The notes under the pieces: model-generated
Database searches by the model: none
Told to the model about the DNA's origin: nothing
The model's input: the letters and a program-made list of their open reading frames with translations, nothing else
Source: Candidatus Cloacimonadota bacterium
GTDB lineage: Bacteria > Cloacimonadota > Cloacimonadia > Cloacimonadales > TCS61
Direction of reading: 5' to 3'
DNA length: 59,314 nucleotides
NCBI GenBank assembly: GCA_018645365.1
Contig: JABGOP010000007.1
Span: 1-59,314, forward strand
Shown here: piece after piece, positions 38,277 through 47,710 of the stretch
Layout: every line of letters starts with the position of its first letter
Numbering within the stretch: the stretch's first letter is position 1
Made by a program: the position numbers and the translations under genes

Positions 38277-41200
38277 ATGAAAAATTTAATCCCATATTTA
38301 ATTCACGAAAATTATCAAAAAAATATTTTTGCAGGTATAATTAATGCAGATGTAATGTTTGTCGATATTTCCGGTTTTTCTGCGATGACCCAAAAGTTGA
38401 TGCAAAATGGCGATGAAGGTGCTGAAATTCTTTCCGAAATTATCAATAAAATTTTTACGCCAGCTATCGAAGAAATTTACGCCCAAAATGGATTTATCTC
38501 CACATTTGCAGGTGACGCTTTTACCGCAATTTTCCCAACCGCAAACACACAAACAAACTCAGTTTTAGCAGCAGCAAGCATGATTCAAAATAAATTCGAA
38601 ATAAATTGTGAACAAAGCACAAAATTTGGAAACTATTGTTTGCAAGCAAAAATCGGCATTTCAAGTGGCGATGTAAATTGGAAAATTTTGCCATCTGATG
38701 TGATTACTGGCTATTATTTTAGAGGCAAAGCTATCCAACAAGCCGCGATTTGTGAAACACACTGCGAAGTTGAGGAAATTTTGATTACTCCAGATATTAT
38801 CCACAAATTCGATCGTTGTGAATTCCAAAAAAGTGGCAATTATTTTTCTCTCAAAAAAAATGTGAAATTGACGAAACATCCGATTAAAAAGCAAGAACTC
38901 ACAGATACAGAGTTACAACCTTTCATTCTAAATGCCATCCTAAACTTAAACTCAAGCGGTGAATTTCGCAATGTTGTTTCGTGTTTCATCGCCTTTAAAA
39001 TTTCAGAAAATATGGACGCTAAAATCATCGATATTGAAAACTTGATTTTCCAATACGGTGGTTATTTGAACAAAATAGATTTCGGCGATAAAGGTGCAAT
39101 GATGTTAGTTCTTTTTGGCGCACCAATTGCAAAAAGTAAAATTTATCACCGAGCTTTTGAATTTGCACTCGCCGTAAATAATCTCCAAAATTTCCAAACT
39201 AAAATTGGAATGACTTATTACACCGCATTTACTGGATTTGTCGGTAGCAATTTACGAGGTGAATATACAGCTTTAGGGTTATCAGTAAATTTAGCGGCAC
39301 GCTTTATGACTCATGCAAATTGGGACACCGTTCTCGTCGACCGCTACCTCTATCGCGAAAATAATAAAGCTTATCAAATTGATTTTTATGACGAAACGCT
39401 TTTCAAAGGATTCGAGTTTAAAATTCCATCTTACAGATTAGTTAAAAAAAAATATACTCTAAATGAAACAAGATTTAGCGGAAAATTCATCAATCGCCGC
39501 CAAGAATTAAAATTATTAAATAATTGTTTGAATAAAATAAAATCAAACAAATTTGGTGGAATCGTTTACATAAATGGACCTGCTGGAGTAGGAAAAAGCA
39601 GGTTAGTTTTTGAATTTGAACAATCGCTTCCGAAAATTGATTTTAACTGGTTTCATCTGCCTTGCGACGAAATCTTGAACAAAGATTTTTATCCCATTAT
39701 TCAATTTTTAAAAATCTATTTTAATCAATCCGAAAATTTACCAAAAAATAACTTAAAAAAAGAATTTAATGATAAAATTGAGTGGCTGCATCAACAATTA
39801 GAAAATAAGGTTTTGGCAACTGAATTACTCCGCACAAAATCATTTATTGCCGCATTATTAGACATTTCATGGACAAATTCACTCCACTCAAAATTAGATA
39901 AAAAAAGCAAATTCCAATCAACTTTATTAGCACTCAAAAATTTAATTCTGTGTGTTGCGTCGCGTAAACCACTCATTCTCGAAATCGAAGATTGCCACAA
40001 CATTGATGTTGCCACAAAAATTTGGTTAAAAACCCTAGTTCAGGGTGTGGAAAATTTCCCCTTCCTCATCATTTCTACTTATCGACATTCTTCTAATAAC
40101 ATTGAATTTGATTGTGGAATAAACAACATTGAAACTTTGCAAATTCACCTTACAAATTTAACAAAATCAGATTCTGCTCAACTCATAAAATCAAAGTTAA
40201 ACACAAAAGTTATTCCTTCAAACACAACATCTTTAATTTTTGAAAAAAGTCGTGGCAATCCTTTTTTTGTTGAACAATTAGTTCAATTTTTGACAGAAAA
40301 AAAACAGTTGGACCACAGCTGTAACCTTGTTTCAAATGACATTGCTATCCCAGAAAATATCAAAGAACTCATTATTGTCCACATCGATAAATTACAACCA
40401 CAATCAAAAGAAATCGTCAAAATTGCATCTGTTATTGGCAACCTTTTTTCGAAAGATATTCTCTTTGAAGTATTGCATAAAATGGAATTATCAAATCCTG
40501 AAATCTTTGAACAAACTAAAAATATTTGGCATAAAATCTCTAAAATGCAGTATCTTTTCAATAATGCGATGATTCGTGAGTCTATTTATGCAATGCAATT
40601 GAAAAAAAGGGTACGCGAAATTCACATCCTCAACGCAAAAGCAATAGAAAATCTTCGCAAAAATAATCTACAAAATTTTTATCCTGATTTGGCTTATAAT
40701 TATGAAAAAGGTGAAGATTGGGAAAATACCGTTAAGTTTTTAGAATTAGCAGCAAACCATTCAAAAAAAATGTATTATAATGATTCTGCGATTTTACATT
40801 ACAATAACTTGCTTAAATATTTCAGAAATGAACCAGAATTTTATCAGAAATTCATTCTCGATAAATTAGAAATTTTACTACTTATTGGTAAATCGCAAGA
40901 GGTAGTAAAAGAGTTGAATATTCTGGAAAAAGTAGAATTTATCCAAACCGAATCCAAAGATAAATTCCATCTTCTTTTTGGACAATACTACATCCAAACC
41001 GAACAATATGCAGAGCTTGCAAAATATGTTGATAAGCACATTGATTCTATAAATTCTGAATTCCACAAACAGTCTATTTTAATTTATCATTTGAATGCAT
41101 TACGCTATTTAAATCGACAAAATGATTTCGAAATATTAGCAGAAAAACTCCTCAAAAACATAAAAAATAATTTTGAATTAAAAGCAAAATTACACAACAC

Positions 41201-42062
41201 CATCGGCATCTATCAAGCTCAAAAAGCAGATCACAAATTAGCAATTGTTTCATACAAAAATTCGCTAAAAAATGCTGAATTCGCTAACAGTAACATTCTG
41301 CTTCAAAAAGCATTTCACAGTATTGGTATCGCACATTTCCGATTAGGTGAACGCAAATTAGCAAAAGTTTTTTATCAAAAAGCGGCTAAAATTGCCAAAA
41401 AAATTGGCGACCAAAATGCAAATTGTAAAATCTTAACCGATTTAGCTTCAGCTAACACAATTGACGGCAACCACAATGATGCAATTAAACAATATTTACG
41501 AGCACTTCGTTTGGCAAAAAGTAGCGATAACAAAAAACAACAAGGTCTTATTTTTTACAATTTAGCATTAAGTTATGAACATAAAGCAGAAAGAGATACG
41601 GCTATTTCATACTTGGATAAAGCTAAAATTGTTTTCAATAATATCTCATTTTTAGTCGGCATTACTTACGCAAACGACCTTTACGGTGATATTTTGTTTG
41701 CACTAAAAAATTATGGAAAAGCAAAAATTATCTACCATGAAAATATCGTAATTCAGAAAAAAATAAAAGATAAAGAGGGAATTGCTCACACTTTAGGGAA
41801 TTTAGGCAATGTCGCAAAAATTGAAAAAGATTACGGTAATGCTGAAAAATACTACCAAAAACAGCAACAAATTCTCGTCAAAGTAGGTGATGCCGAAGGT
41901 GAAGGAAAAGCGTGGTTCAATTGGGCGATGATTGAATGGGAACAAAAGAATATTTCGGAAACTAAAATTAAATTAAAAAAAGCAATTCAACTTTTCGAAA
42001 AATGTTCCTTCAAAATGGGGGCAGATTTAGCAAAACAACAACTTAAAAAAATTACTAATTAG
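38277..42062 (+). CDS. Tandem class III cyclase / AAA-type ATPase / TPR protein (soluble adenylyl cyclase-like)
   Basis: 1261 aa, cytoplasmic. Cyclase domain 1 (~24-180) holds the two metal aspartates, Asp30 (FVDISGFS) and Asp80 (FAGDAFTAIF). Cyclase domain 2 (~230-355) lacks them but has Lys266, Thr331 (EYTALG) and Asn338/Arg342 (VNLAAR), the purine-selecting and transition-state residues, so the two domains can build one active site. An ATPase domain follows, with Walker A GPAGVGKS (434-441) and Walker B-like LILEIEDCHN, then a long run of TPR repeats to the end. Domain order and complementary site match mammalian ADCY10, predicting cAMP synthesis. It starts in the base after the upstream stop, and its last 4 nt overlap the convergent polA end. 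No Shine-Dalgarno is clear; coupling to the upstream gene is likely. Confidence 0.87.
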   Translation: MKNLIPYLIHENYQKNIFAGIINADVMFVDISGFSAMTQKLMQNGDEGAEILSEIINKIFTPAIEEIYAQNGFISTFAGDAFTAIFPTANTQTNSVLAAASMIQNKFEINCEQSTKFGNYCLQAKIGISSGDVNWKILPSDVITGYYFRGKAIQQAAICETHCEVEEILITPDIIHKFDRCEFQKSGNYFSLKKNVKLTKHPIKKQELTDTELQPFILNAILNLNSSGEFRNVVSCFIAFKISENMDAKIIDIENLIFQYGGYLNKIDFGDKGAMMLVLFGAPIAKSKIYHRAFEFALAVNNLQNFQTKIGMTYYTAFTGFVGSNLRGEYTALGLSVNLAARFMTHANWDTVLVDRYLYRENNKAYQIDFYDETLFKGFEFKIPSYRLVKKKYTLNETRFSGKFINRRQELKLLNNCLNKIKSNKFGGIVYINGPAGVGKSRLVFEFEQSLPKIDFNWFHLPCDEILNKDFYPIIQFLKIYFNQSENLPKNNLKKEFNDKIEWLHQQLENKVLATELLRTKSFIAALLDISWTNSLHSKLDKKSKFQSTLLALKNLILCVASRKPLILEIEDCHNIDVATKIWLKTLVQGVENFPFLIISTYRHSSNNIEFDCGINNIETLQIHLTNLTKSDSAQLIKSKLNTKVIPSNTTSLIFEKSRGNPFFVEQLVQFLTEKKQLDHSCNLVSNDIAIPENIKELIIVHIDKLQPQSKEIVKIASVIGNLFSKDILFEVLHKMELSNPEIFEQTKNIWHKISKMQYLFNNAMIRESIYAMQLKKRVREIHILNAKAIENLRKNNLQNFYPDLAYNYEKGEDWENTVKFLELAANHSKKMYYNDSAILHYNNLLKYFRNEPEFYQKFILDKLEILLLIGKSQEVVKELNILEKVEFIQTESKDKFHLLFGQYYIQTEQYAELAKYVDKHIDSINSEFHKQSILIYHLNALRYLNRQNDFEILAEKLLKNIKNNFELKAKLHNTIGIYQAQKADHKLAIVSYKNSLKNAEFANSNILLQKAFHSIGIAHFRLGERKLAKVFYQKAAKIAKKIGDQNANCKILTDLASANTIDGNHNDAIKQYLRALRLAKSSDNKKQQGLIFYNLALSYEHKAERDTAISYLDKAKIVFNNISFLVGITYANDLYGDILFALKNYGKAKIIYHENIVIQKKIKDKEGIAHTLGNLGNVAKIEKDYGNAEKYYQKQQQILVKVGDAEGEGKAWFNWAMIEWEQKNISETKIKLKKAIQLFEKCSFKMGADLAKQQLKKITN

Positions 42063-44785
42063 TGTGCCTCAAACCAGTTTTTCCCAACTCCAACATCCAC
42101 TTTTAGATGGATAATATTTGCAAATTCCACGGGTAATGCCTGTTCCATTTCGTCAATAATTATTTTTTCCGCAAATTCCAGTTTATCTTTTTTTATCTCA
42201 AAAACCAATTCATCGTGCACTTGAATTATCATTTTTATCTCATCATTGTTCTTAAATTTTTCGGTTAAATTTATCATCGCAATTTTAATAATATCCGCGG
42301 CAGAACCTTGAATGGGCATATTGGTCGCTACTCTTTCCGCACCTTTTGCCACCATTTTATTTGAACTATTAATTTCCGGCAAAAATAATTTTCTCCCAAA
42401 AACAGTGGAAACATATCCTTCTTTTTGGGCTTTTTCGATGCCATCGTTCAAATATTTTTTTATGGTTGGAAATTTTTCAAAATAATTTGAAATAAATTCT
42501 TTCGCTTCTTTTCGCGAAATATTCAGCTCTTTCGAAATTCGAAAACTCCCCATTCCATACATCAGTCCAAAATTGATAATCTTTGCATAACGCCGCTGTT
42601 CAGATGAAACTTCATCTTTGGCAATATTGTAAATTATGGTTGCCGTTTCACGATGAATATCATGATTATTCTGAAAAGCATTAAGCATTTTTTCATCACC
42701 CGAAAGCATTGCTAAAATGCGTAATTCTATCTGCGAATAATCGGCAGCTAAAATCACATATTCCTCATTTTTCGCACAAAATGATTTGCGGATTTCACGC
42801 CCCATTGAAGTGCGAATTGGAATATTTTGCAAATTTGGATTCGATGAAGACAACCTTCCCGTCGAGGTTACCGTTTGGTTAAAAGAGGAGTGAATGCGGT
42901 TTGTTTTTGCATTGATTAAATTTGGCAAAGCCGAAACATAAGTAGATTCCAGTTTTGAAATCTGGCGATATTCAATCAGTAATTTAGCAATATCATGATC
43001 TTTTGCCAAAATCTCCAAAACTTCATAATTGGTCGAATAACCCGTTTTTGTTTTTTTGATTGGCGAAATGTTTAGATCTTCAAAAAGTACTTTTGCAAGT
43101 TGTTTGGGTGAATTTAAATTGAATTGAATTCCAGCCAATTCGTAAATCTCTTTCGTTAAAACACCAATTCTTTTTTGGTTATTTTTAGAAATTTCTGCCA
43201 AAATTTTTCTATCAATAAAAACACCACTGTGCTCCATTTTTGCAAGTGTGAAAATAAGCGGAATCTCAATATTTTCAAAAAGCGGTTTTAAATTATTTTT
43301 AGCAATTTTTTTTACATACTTTTGATAGATTTTAAAAATGTAAAAAGCTCTTTCACCACCATATGTTGCTGCTTGCTCTGGTGGAACTAAATCAAAGTCA
43401 ACTTGCTTTTTACCACTCCCAATCAAATCAGATAACTGGGCAATGCCAACACCGAATTCCTCTGTAACGCAACTACTTAACGCATGACTTGCGTTTGGAT
43501 TAATGAGGTAATGAGCTACCATTGTGTCGAAAATATTGTCAAAATTTTCCCAACCATACTCCCGTAAAACAAGATATATCAATTTGAAATTATGACCAAT
43601 TATTAATTTTCGAGAAAGAGCCATCTCCAGTTTTGGCAAAATATTTTGTAATTCTAAATTTTGTGCCATTTGGTGGCTAAATGGGAGATAATATGATTTA
43701 TCACAAAAAAGTGCAATTCCAATCAATTTATCATATTGTAAGTCATTAATTTGAACATCAACCGAAATACTTTTGTGTTGATTTATTTCAGTAAGTAAAT
43801 TCGTGAATTTTGCGTCACTATCCACTAAAATAACATCATTTTTTTCTTCTGTTTTTGTAAAATCAAATATATTTTCTTCGAAATTAAATTCATTTTTATA
43901 CTCCAAAATATCCTTAGAGATAGATGTTTGTGCTGTTATTTTTTCAATTTTTGTTATTATCGACCTCAAATTAAAATTCCGTAAAAATTCAATCCCATTT
44001 TTTAAACTATTTTTCTCAAATTTGAAATCGCAAACTTGTAATGGCACATCACGAATAATCGTGACCAATTTTTGTGAAAGATAGGCATTTTTTTTATGTT
44101 CAATTAATTTTTCTTTCAATTTTTCGGGAACGATTTTTTCAATATTTTCGTAAATTTCATCTAAATTTCCAAATTGACCCAAAAGCTTCGTGGCACCTTT
44201 TGGACCTATTCCCTTCACGCCGGGAATATTATCAGCAGAATCACCACAAATCGCCAAATAATCGATAAATTGAGTTGGCAAAATCCCATATTTTTCTTTC
44301 ACTTTTTGCACATCAGTAGCTTTGTTTGACTTCGGATCAAAAAGGGAAATTTGTTCATTCACGAGTTGAGTAAAATCTTTATCGCCCGAAACAATAACCA
44401 CTTCATATTTATTTTGATAATTATCGGCGAGCGTTGCTATTACATCATCTGCTTCAAACCCAGCTTTTGAAATATCATTCAATCCAATTTTTTGGAAAAA
44501 TTCTTTTATCGGTTCAACTTGTTGGCGTAATTCATCTGGTGTTGGCGGTCGATTTGCTTTATAAGTATCCGTAATTTGATGCCTAAATGTTTTCTCTCTT
44601 CGATCGAATGAAATGGCTATATTGGATGGGTTGAATTGTTCGATTAATTTCAAAAGAGAGTTTATCGTGCCAAAGATGGCACTTACATTTTGCCCTTTAT
44701 TATCATAAAGCGGATTGCGAATAAATGCAAAAAAAGCTCGATAAATAAGTGCAGTTCCATCAATTATGTATAATTTTTCTTTCAT
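42059..44785 (-). CDS. polA: DNA polymerase I, proofreading domain apparently inactive
   Basis: 908 aa, full length. Residues 1-~290 are the 5'-3' exonuclease (GFEADDVIATLA, VSGDKDFTQLV, GDSADNIPGVKGIGPKGA). Residues ~315-490 are the 3'-5' exonuclease fold, and ~500-908 the polymerase with motifs A (DYSQIELRIL), B (RRYAKIINFGLMYG) and C (QVHDELVFEI). Compared with E. coli, the exonuclease metal ligands are lost: DxE is DVQ (343-345), the Asp of motif II is Ile403, and that of motif III is Arg479; only Asp343 remains. It should act in Okazaki fragment processing and repair without proofreading. A TTGACA box on this strand lies 55 nt upstream of the start. It converges with the cyclase gene with a 4-nt overlap and no terminator. 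Confidence 0.96.
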   Translation of the reverse strand: MKEKLYIIDGTALIYRAFFAFIRNPLYDNKGQNVSAIFGTINSLLKLIEQFNPSNIAISFDRREKTFRHQITDTYKANRPPTPDELRQQVEPIKEFFQKIGLNDISKAGFEADDVIATLADNYQNKYEVVIVSGDKDFTQLVNEQISLFDPKSNKATDVQKVKEKYGILPTQFIDYLAICGDSADNIPGVKGIGPKGATKLLGQFGNLDEIYENIEKIVPEKLKEKLIEHKKNAYLSQKLVTIIRDVPLQVCDFKFEKNSLKNGIEFLRNFNLRSIITKIEKITAQTSISKDILEYKNEFNFEENIFDFTKTEEKNDVILVDSDAKFTNLLTEINQHKSISVDVQINDLQYDKLIGIALFCDKSYYLPFSHQMAQNLELQNILPKLEMALSRKLIIGHNFKLIYLVLREYGWENFDNIFDTMVAHYLINPNASHALSSCVTEEFGVGIAQLSDLIGSGKKQVDFDLVPPEQAATYGGERAFYIFKIYQKYVKKIAKNNLKPLFENIEIPLIFTLAKMEHSGVFIDRKILAEISKNNQKRIGVLTKEIYELAGIQFNLNSPKQLAKVLFEDLNISPIKKTKTGYSTNYEVLEILAKDHDIAKLLIEYRQISKLESTYVSALPNLINAKTNRIHSSFNQTVTSTGRLSSSNPNLQNIPIRTSMGREIRKSFCAKNEEYVILAADYSQIELRILAMLSGDEKMLNAFQNNHDIHRETATIIYNIAKDEVSSEQRRYAKIINFGLMYGMGSFRISKELNISRKEAKEFISNYFEKFPTIKKYLNDGIEKAQKEGYVSTVFGRKLFLPEINSSNKMVAKGAERVATNMPIQGSAADIIKIAMINLTEKFKNNDEIKMIIQVHDELVFEIKKDKLEFAEKIIIDEMEQALPVEFANIIHLKVDVGVGKNWFEAH

Positions 44786-44834
44786 TTTTCCTCTTTTAAT
44801 TTTTCGTTTAACAGTTTGAAAAATACATCTTTTA

Positions 44835-44840
44835 TGTCAA
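44835..44840 (-). promoter_or_regulatory. TTGACA box upstream of polA
   Basis: TTGACA read on the minus strand, 55 nt before the polA start, in the 115-nt divergent spacer with the glycosyltransferase gene. No good -10 at 16-19 nt. Nothing equivalent is visible for the plus-strand gene. Confidence 0.3.
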
Positions 44841-44900
44841 GTTACCAAATTAATAAAAATATCTTTGGACAAAAATATCCTTTTTGAAAAACTGCAAATT

Positions 44901-46124
44901 ATGAAAAAAGTGTTAATTTTAACTTATTATTTCCCACCAAGCGGAGGAGCTGGCGTCCAACGATGGCTCAAGTTTGCTAAATATCTACCAGAATTTGGTT
45001 GGCAACCAACAATCATCACTACAAAAGATGGAGATTACCCAATTATCGACAATTCTCTTTTAGATGAAATACCGCAAAACATCAAAATTATTCGAACGAA
45101 AACACCGTCTATTTATAACATTTATGCTAAGTTTATGAAAAACGGTGAGAAAGTTCCTTACGGCTCGATGCAAATTTTAAAAAACGATAGCATTTTCAAG
45201 AAACTTTCTCTTTATATTCGCAAAAACTTCATCATTCCAGATGCACGAAAAGTATGGAATAAACATGCGTTTTTAGCGGCAAAAAAAGAATTATTGATAA
45301 GAAAATACGATGCTGTTATTACGACTGGTCCACCCCACTCTACTCATTTAATCGGATTAAAATTAAAAACAAAATTTGGTGTGAAATGGATTACAGATTT
45401 TCGCGACCCTTGGACAAAGATTGATTATTTGCAAGATGTAAAAAGATGGTGGTGCACCACCTATTTTGACAAAAAAATGGAACAAATTGTTATCGCAAAA
45501 TGCGATAAATTAATTTCAATAAACAACGCTATTATCACTGATTTTGGAGTTACAAAAAAATCAATCCGCATCACAAATGGATTTGACAGCACCGATTTTG
45601 AAATAACAAAAAAACCATCCAAAAAATTTACGATAAATTATTTTGGCAATATCATAAAAACAAGAAATCCGATGCCAATTTATAAAGCTCTAAAAAAAAT
45701 AAACCTAAATGTCGAGCTTAATTTTTATGGTAATATCGATGAAAACTTAATGGCTGAAAACTGCAAAAATCACCCATATTTGCCACATACGGAGATGTTA
45801 GATAAAATGATTAACTCAAATTTACTTTTACTCATTATCAATAAAACTTCTGGTAACGAAGGAATCATCACCGGTAAAATATTTGAATATCTCGCCGCAA
45901 ATGTACCAATTGTTGGTATTGGCCCTAATGATGGTGAAGCTGCCAAAATTTTAACAGAAACTGATGGTGGTAAAATGTTTGATTATCATCAAATTGATGA
46001 AATCTCAAAATACATAGAATTACAGTATGAACACTGGGAAAATAACAAAATTCATAACACTAAATGTGAAAAATATTCGCGTAGAAATCTAACAAAACTG
46101 CTAGCAAATTTTTTGGATAAATAA
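44901..46124 (+). CDS. Family 4-type glycosyltransferase
   Basis: 407 aa from ATG 44901, chosen because MKKVLILTYYFPPSGGAGVQ is the usual opening of this group; a TTG at 44865 is the only longer choice and neither has a strong Shine-Dalgarno. The GT-B fold is suggested by the Gly-rich N-terminal loop (FPPSGGAGVQRWLKFAKYL), WITDFRDPWTK and the C-terminal nucleotide-sugar region (GKIFEYLAANVPIVGIGP, with the Glu typical of the ExxxxG/A motif). It likely transfers a sugar from a nucleotide donor for surface polysaccharide or glycolipid synthesis; donor and acceptor are unknown. It stands alone, closed by a bidirectional terminator 1 nt after its stop. Confidence 0.85.
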   Translation: MKKVLILTYYFPPSGGAGVQRWLKFAKYLPEFGWQPTIITTKDGDYPIIDNSLLDEIPQNIKIIRTKTPSIYNIYAKFMKNGEKVPYGSMQILKNDSIFKKLSLYIRKNFIIPDARKVWNKHAFLAAKKELLIRKYDAVITTGPPHSTHLIGLKLKTKFGVKWITDFRDPWTKIDYLQDVKRWWCTTYFDKKMEQIVIAKCDKLISINNAIITDFGVTKKSIRITNGFDSTDFEITKKPSKKFTINYFGNIIKTRNPMPIYKALKKINLNVELNFYGNIDENLMAENCKNHPYLPHTEMLDKMINSNLLLLIINKTSGNEGIITGKIFEYLAANVPIVGIGPNDGEAAKILTETDGGKMFDYHQIDEISKYIELQYEHWENNKIHNTKCEKYSRRNLTKLLANFLDK

Positions 46125-46153
46125 AAAAGAGCGGTGATTTTCACCGCTCTTTT
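46125..46153. terminator. Bidirectional terminator between convergent genes
   Basis: Perfect 13-bp stem AAAAGAGCGGTGA / TCACCGCTCTTTT with loop TTT. T-runs lie on both strands, so it serves the glycosyltransferase (plus) and the four-gene membrane operon (minus, last stop at 46167). Confidence 0.95.
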
Positions 46154-46166
46154 TCTTCATAAACTA

Positions 46167-46769
46167 CTATTTAATTAGCCCTAACCAATCTCCCAATAAA
46201 AACTGAATTCTACCAATTAGAAGGGAAATACGAGCCATCACGGTGTAACCAAAAGATGCACCAAAACCAACCATCATATACCAAATACCAATGTTAGTGA
46301 TTTTCCCGTAAACTCCTTTGTGTGCTTTCGAAAAGAAGAAATACATCAAAATAGTTACCGTTCCGATAAACACAATTACTCCATTGAGACTATCGATTGG
46401 CAACATCGCAGTACGCATTTGTACTAAAACTGATGAGTTCATCGACATCGGCACACCCATTCCGACAATACCCATTCCAAACGCAATTGGATAACGCGAA
46501 AGCCAACTAAGATTTTTGGAAAATCGGAAAATGTATAAAATTCCCATTAAAGCTGGAATAATGAGAATGAATTTGTGTTCCAAAAAAATGGGGCGATAGA
46601 CAAATGGGATAAACGCGTTTTTATAAACAAGCGGAAGTGCATAACCCATCGAAACACCAACTAATAAATGCTCTGCAAATCTATACACAGGATTTTCTTT
46701 GTACAAAAATGAGAAAATTGCCAAAGTAAAAAGTGCCGCAACTGTATTACTTATCATTTCAAATGTCAT
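46167..46769 (-). CDS. Uncharacterised multi-span membrane protein, last gene of a four-gene operon
   Basis: 200 aa with about six hydrophobic segments (around residues 7-22, 33-52, 66-84, 94-112, 128-146, 160-185). Short polar loops include KENPVYRFAEHLLVGVSMGY near the start. I recognise no family. The start overlaps the end of the preceding gene by 4 nt (ATGA), so it is translationally coupled. A strong terminator follows 14 nt after its stop. Together with the three upstream genes it probably forms an inner-membrane complex; this is inferred from overlap and shared membrane character only. Confidence 0.85.
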   Translation of the reverse strand: MTFEMISNTVAALFTLAIFSFLYKENPVYRFAEHLLVGVSMGYALPLVYKNAFIPFVYRPIFLEHKFILIIPALMGILYIFRFSKNLSWLSRYPIAFGMGIVGMGVPMSMNSSVLVQMRTAMLPIDSLNGVIVFIGTVTILMYFFFSKAHKGVYGKITNIGIWYMMVGFGASFGYTVMARISLLIGRIQFLLGDWLGLIK

Positions 46770-47710
46770 TTTTTGCCTCCTTTTTTACGATTTGCAAAAT
46801 AACCAATATTTCCGAGTAAAATAAAGATGATAATCATCAAATGTGCTACTGTTTGAGCATTCATTCCAATGCGTGCTTTCTTGAATTTATACGGAATTTT
46901 ATCTCCATAAATTGGATGATCGCCAGTAATAGGAACTATCTCTTCTTTGATGATTTCTTTACTAAATTCTCTTTGCTGAGTGGCAAAAACATCAACTAAT
47001 TTTTCGTATTCAGCGGCACCTTTGATACCTGCTAACATACCAATAAGCTGTCCACTTTGCAAGTATGGATAGTTGTCAGCCGCCATCACAGCTGTAACAC
47101 CAGCCGCAACATTTGCACCAAATTTAGCACGCGCATAAGTTACCCACGAAAACACACTGGATGAAGCAGAAAAATCAATGACGAGGTTCAAATCATCATA
47201 GTTTTTGATACCTTCAATAATAGGAAGATTTTCTAGTTTTCTACCTTCCGAATCTATCTCTACCGCTTCCGCAATATTTTCTCCCATTCCGAGAAGAATA
47301 GGTAGAAAAAGACTGTACGGCTTGTAACCGAAGTTACAATAATTCACACCTGCTTTAATGTTTGGAAAATCCTCTTTCGCAGTGTTGATAGCATAATCTA
47401 CAAGAGGGGCTGTATCTGGCATAAAGCAAAGAGTAAACACTTTTACATCGCGTTCAAAACAATGGCGTAAAACAGCCACTTCCATTGGAAATAATTCTGC
47501 CAGAGTAGATGCATTATGTGAAAAATTCATCAAAATAGCTTTGTTCGGTTTGCCAGCAAAAGAATCAATCATTTGATAAACATCTTCTGTTGGTTTTGTT
47601 GTATCAATTCGGCTATTAAATGGAATTAATAACGGAATAATAATCGATAGAGCTACAATAATGTAGATATATCTTCTGTCAAGTGATTGTATTTTTGCAA
47701 AAATTTTCAT
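46766..47710 (-). CDS. Uncharacterised protein with membrane anchors at both ends and a Rossmann-like middle
   Basis: 314 aa. One hydrophobic helix near the N-terminus (~14-31; YIYIIVALSIIIPLLIPF) and one near the C-terminus (~288-306; VAHLMIIIFILLGNIGYF) bracket a soluble region of ~250 residues. That region shows alternating strands and helices (KAILMNFSHN, VKVFTLCFMPDTAPLVDYA, LNLVIDFSASSSVFSWVTYA, GANVAAGVTAVMAADNYPYL) suggestive of a Rossmann-like alpha/beta fold, probably outside the cytoplasm if the first helix is a signal anchor. There is no nucleotide-binding or catalytic motif. It overlaps the upstream gene by 1 nt (TAATG) and the downstream gene by 4 nt. Family unknown to me. Confidence 0.85.
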   Translation of the reverse strand: MKIFAKIQSLDRRYIYIIVALSIIIPLLIPFNSRIDTTKPTEDVYQMIDSFAGKPNKAILMNFSHNASTLAELFPMEVAVLRHCFERDVKVFTLCFMPDTAPLVDYAINTAKEDFPNIKAGVNYCNFGYKPYSLFLPILLGMGENIAEAVEIDSEGRKLENLPIIEGIKNYDDLNLVIDFSASSSVFSWVTYARAKFGANVAAGVTAVMAADNYPYLQSGQLIGMLAGIKGAAEYEKLVDVFATQQREFSKEIIKEEIVPITGDHPIYGDKIPYKFKKARIGMNAQTVAHLMIIIFILLGNIGYFANRKKGGKK

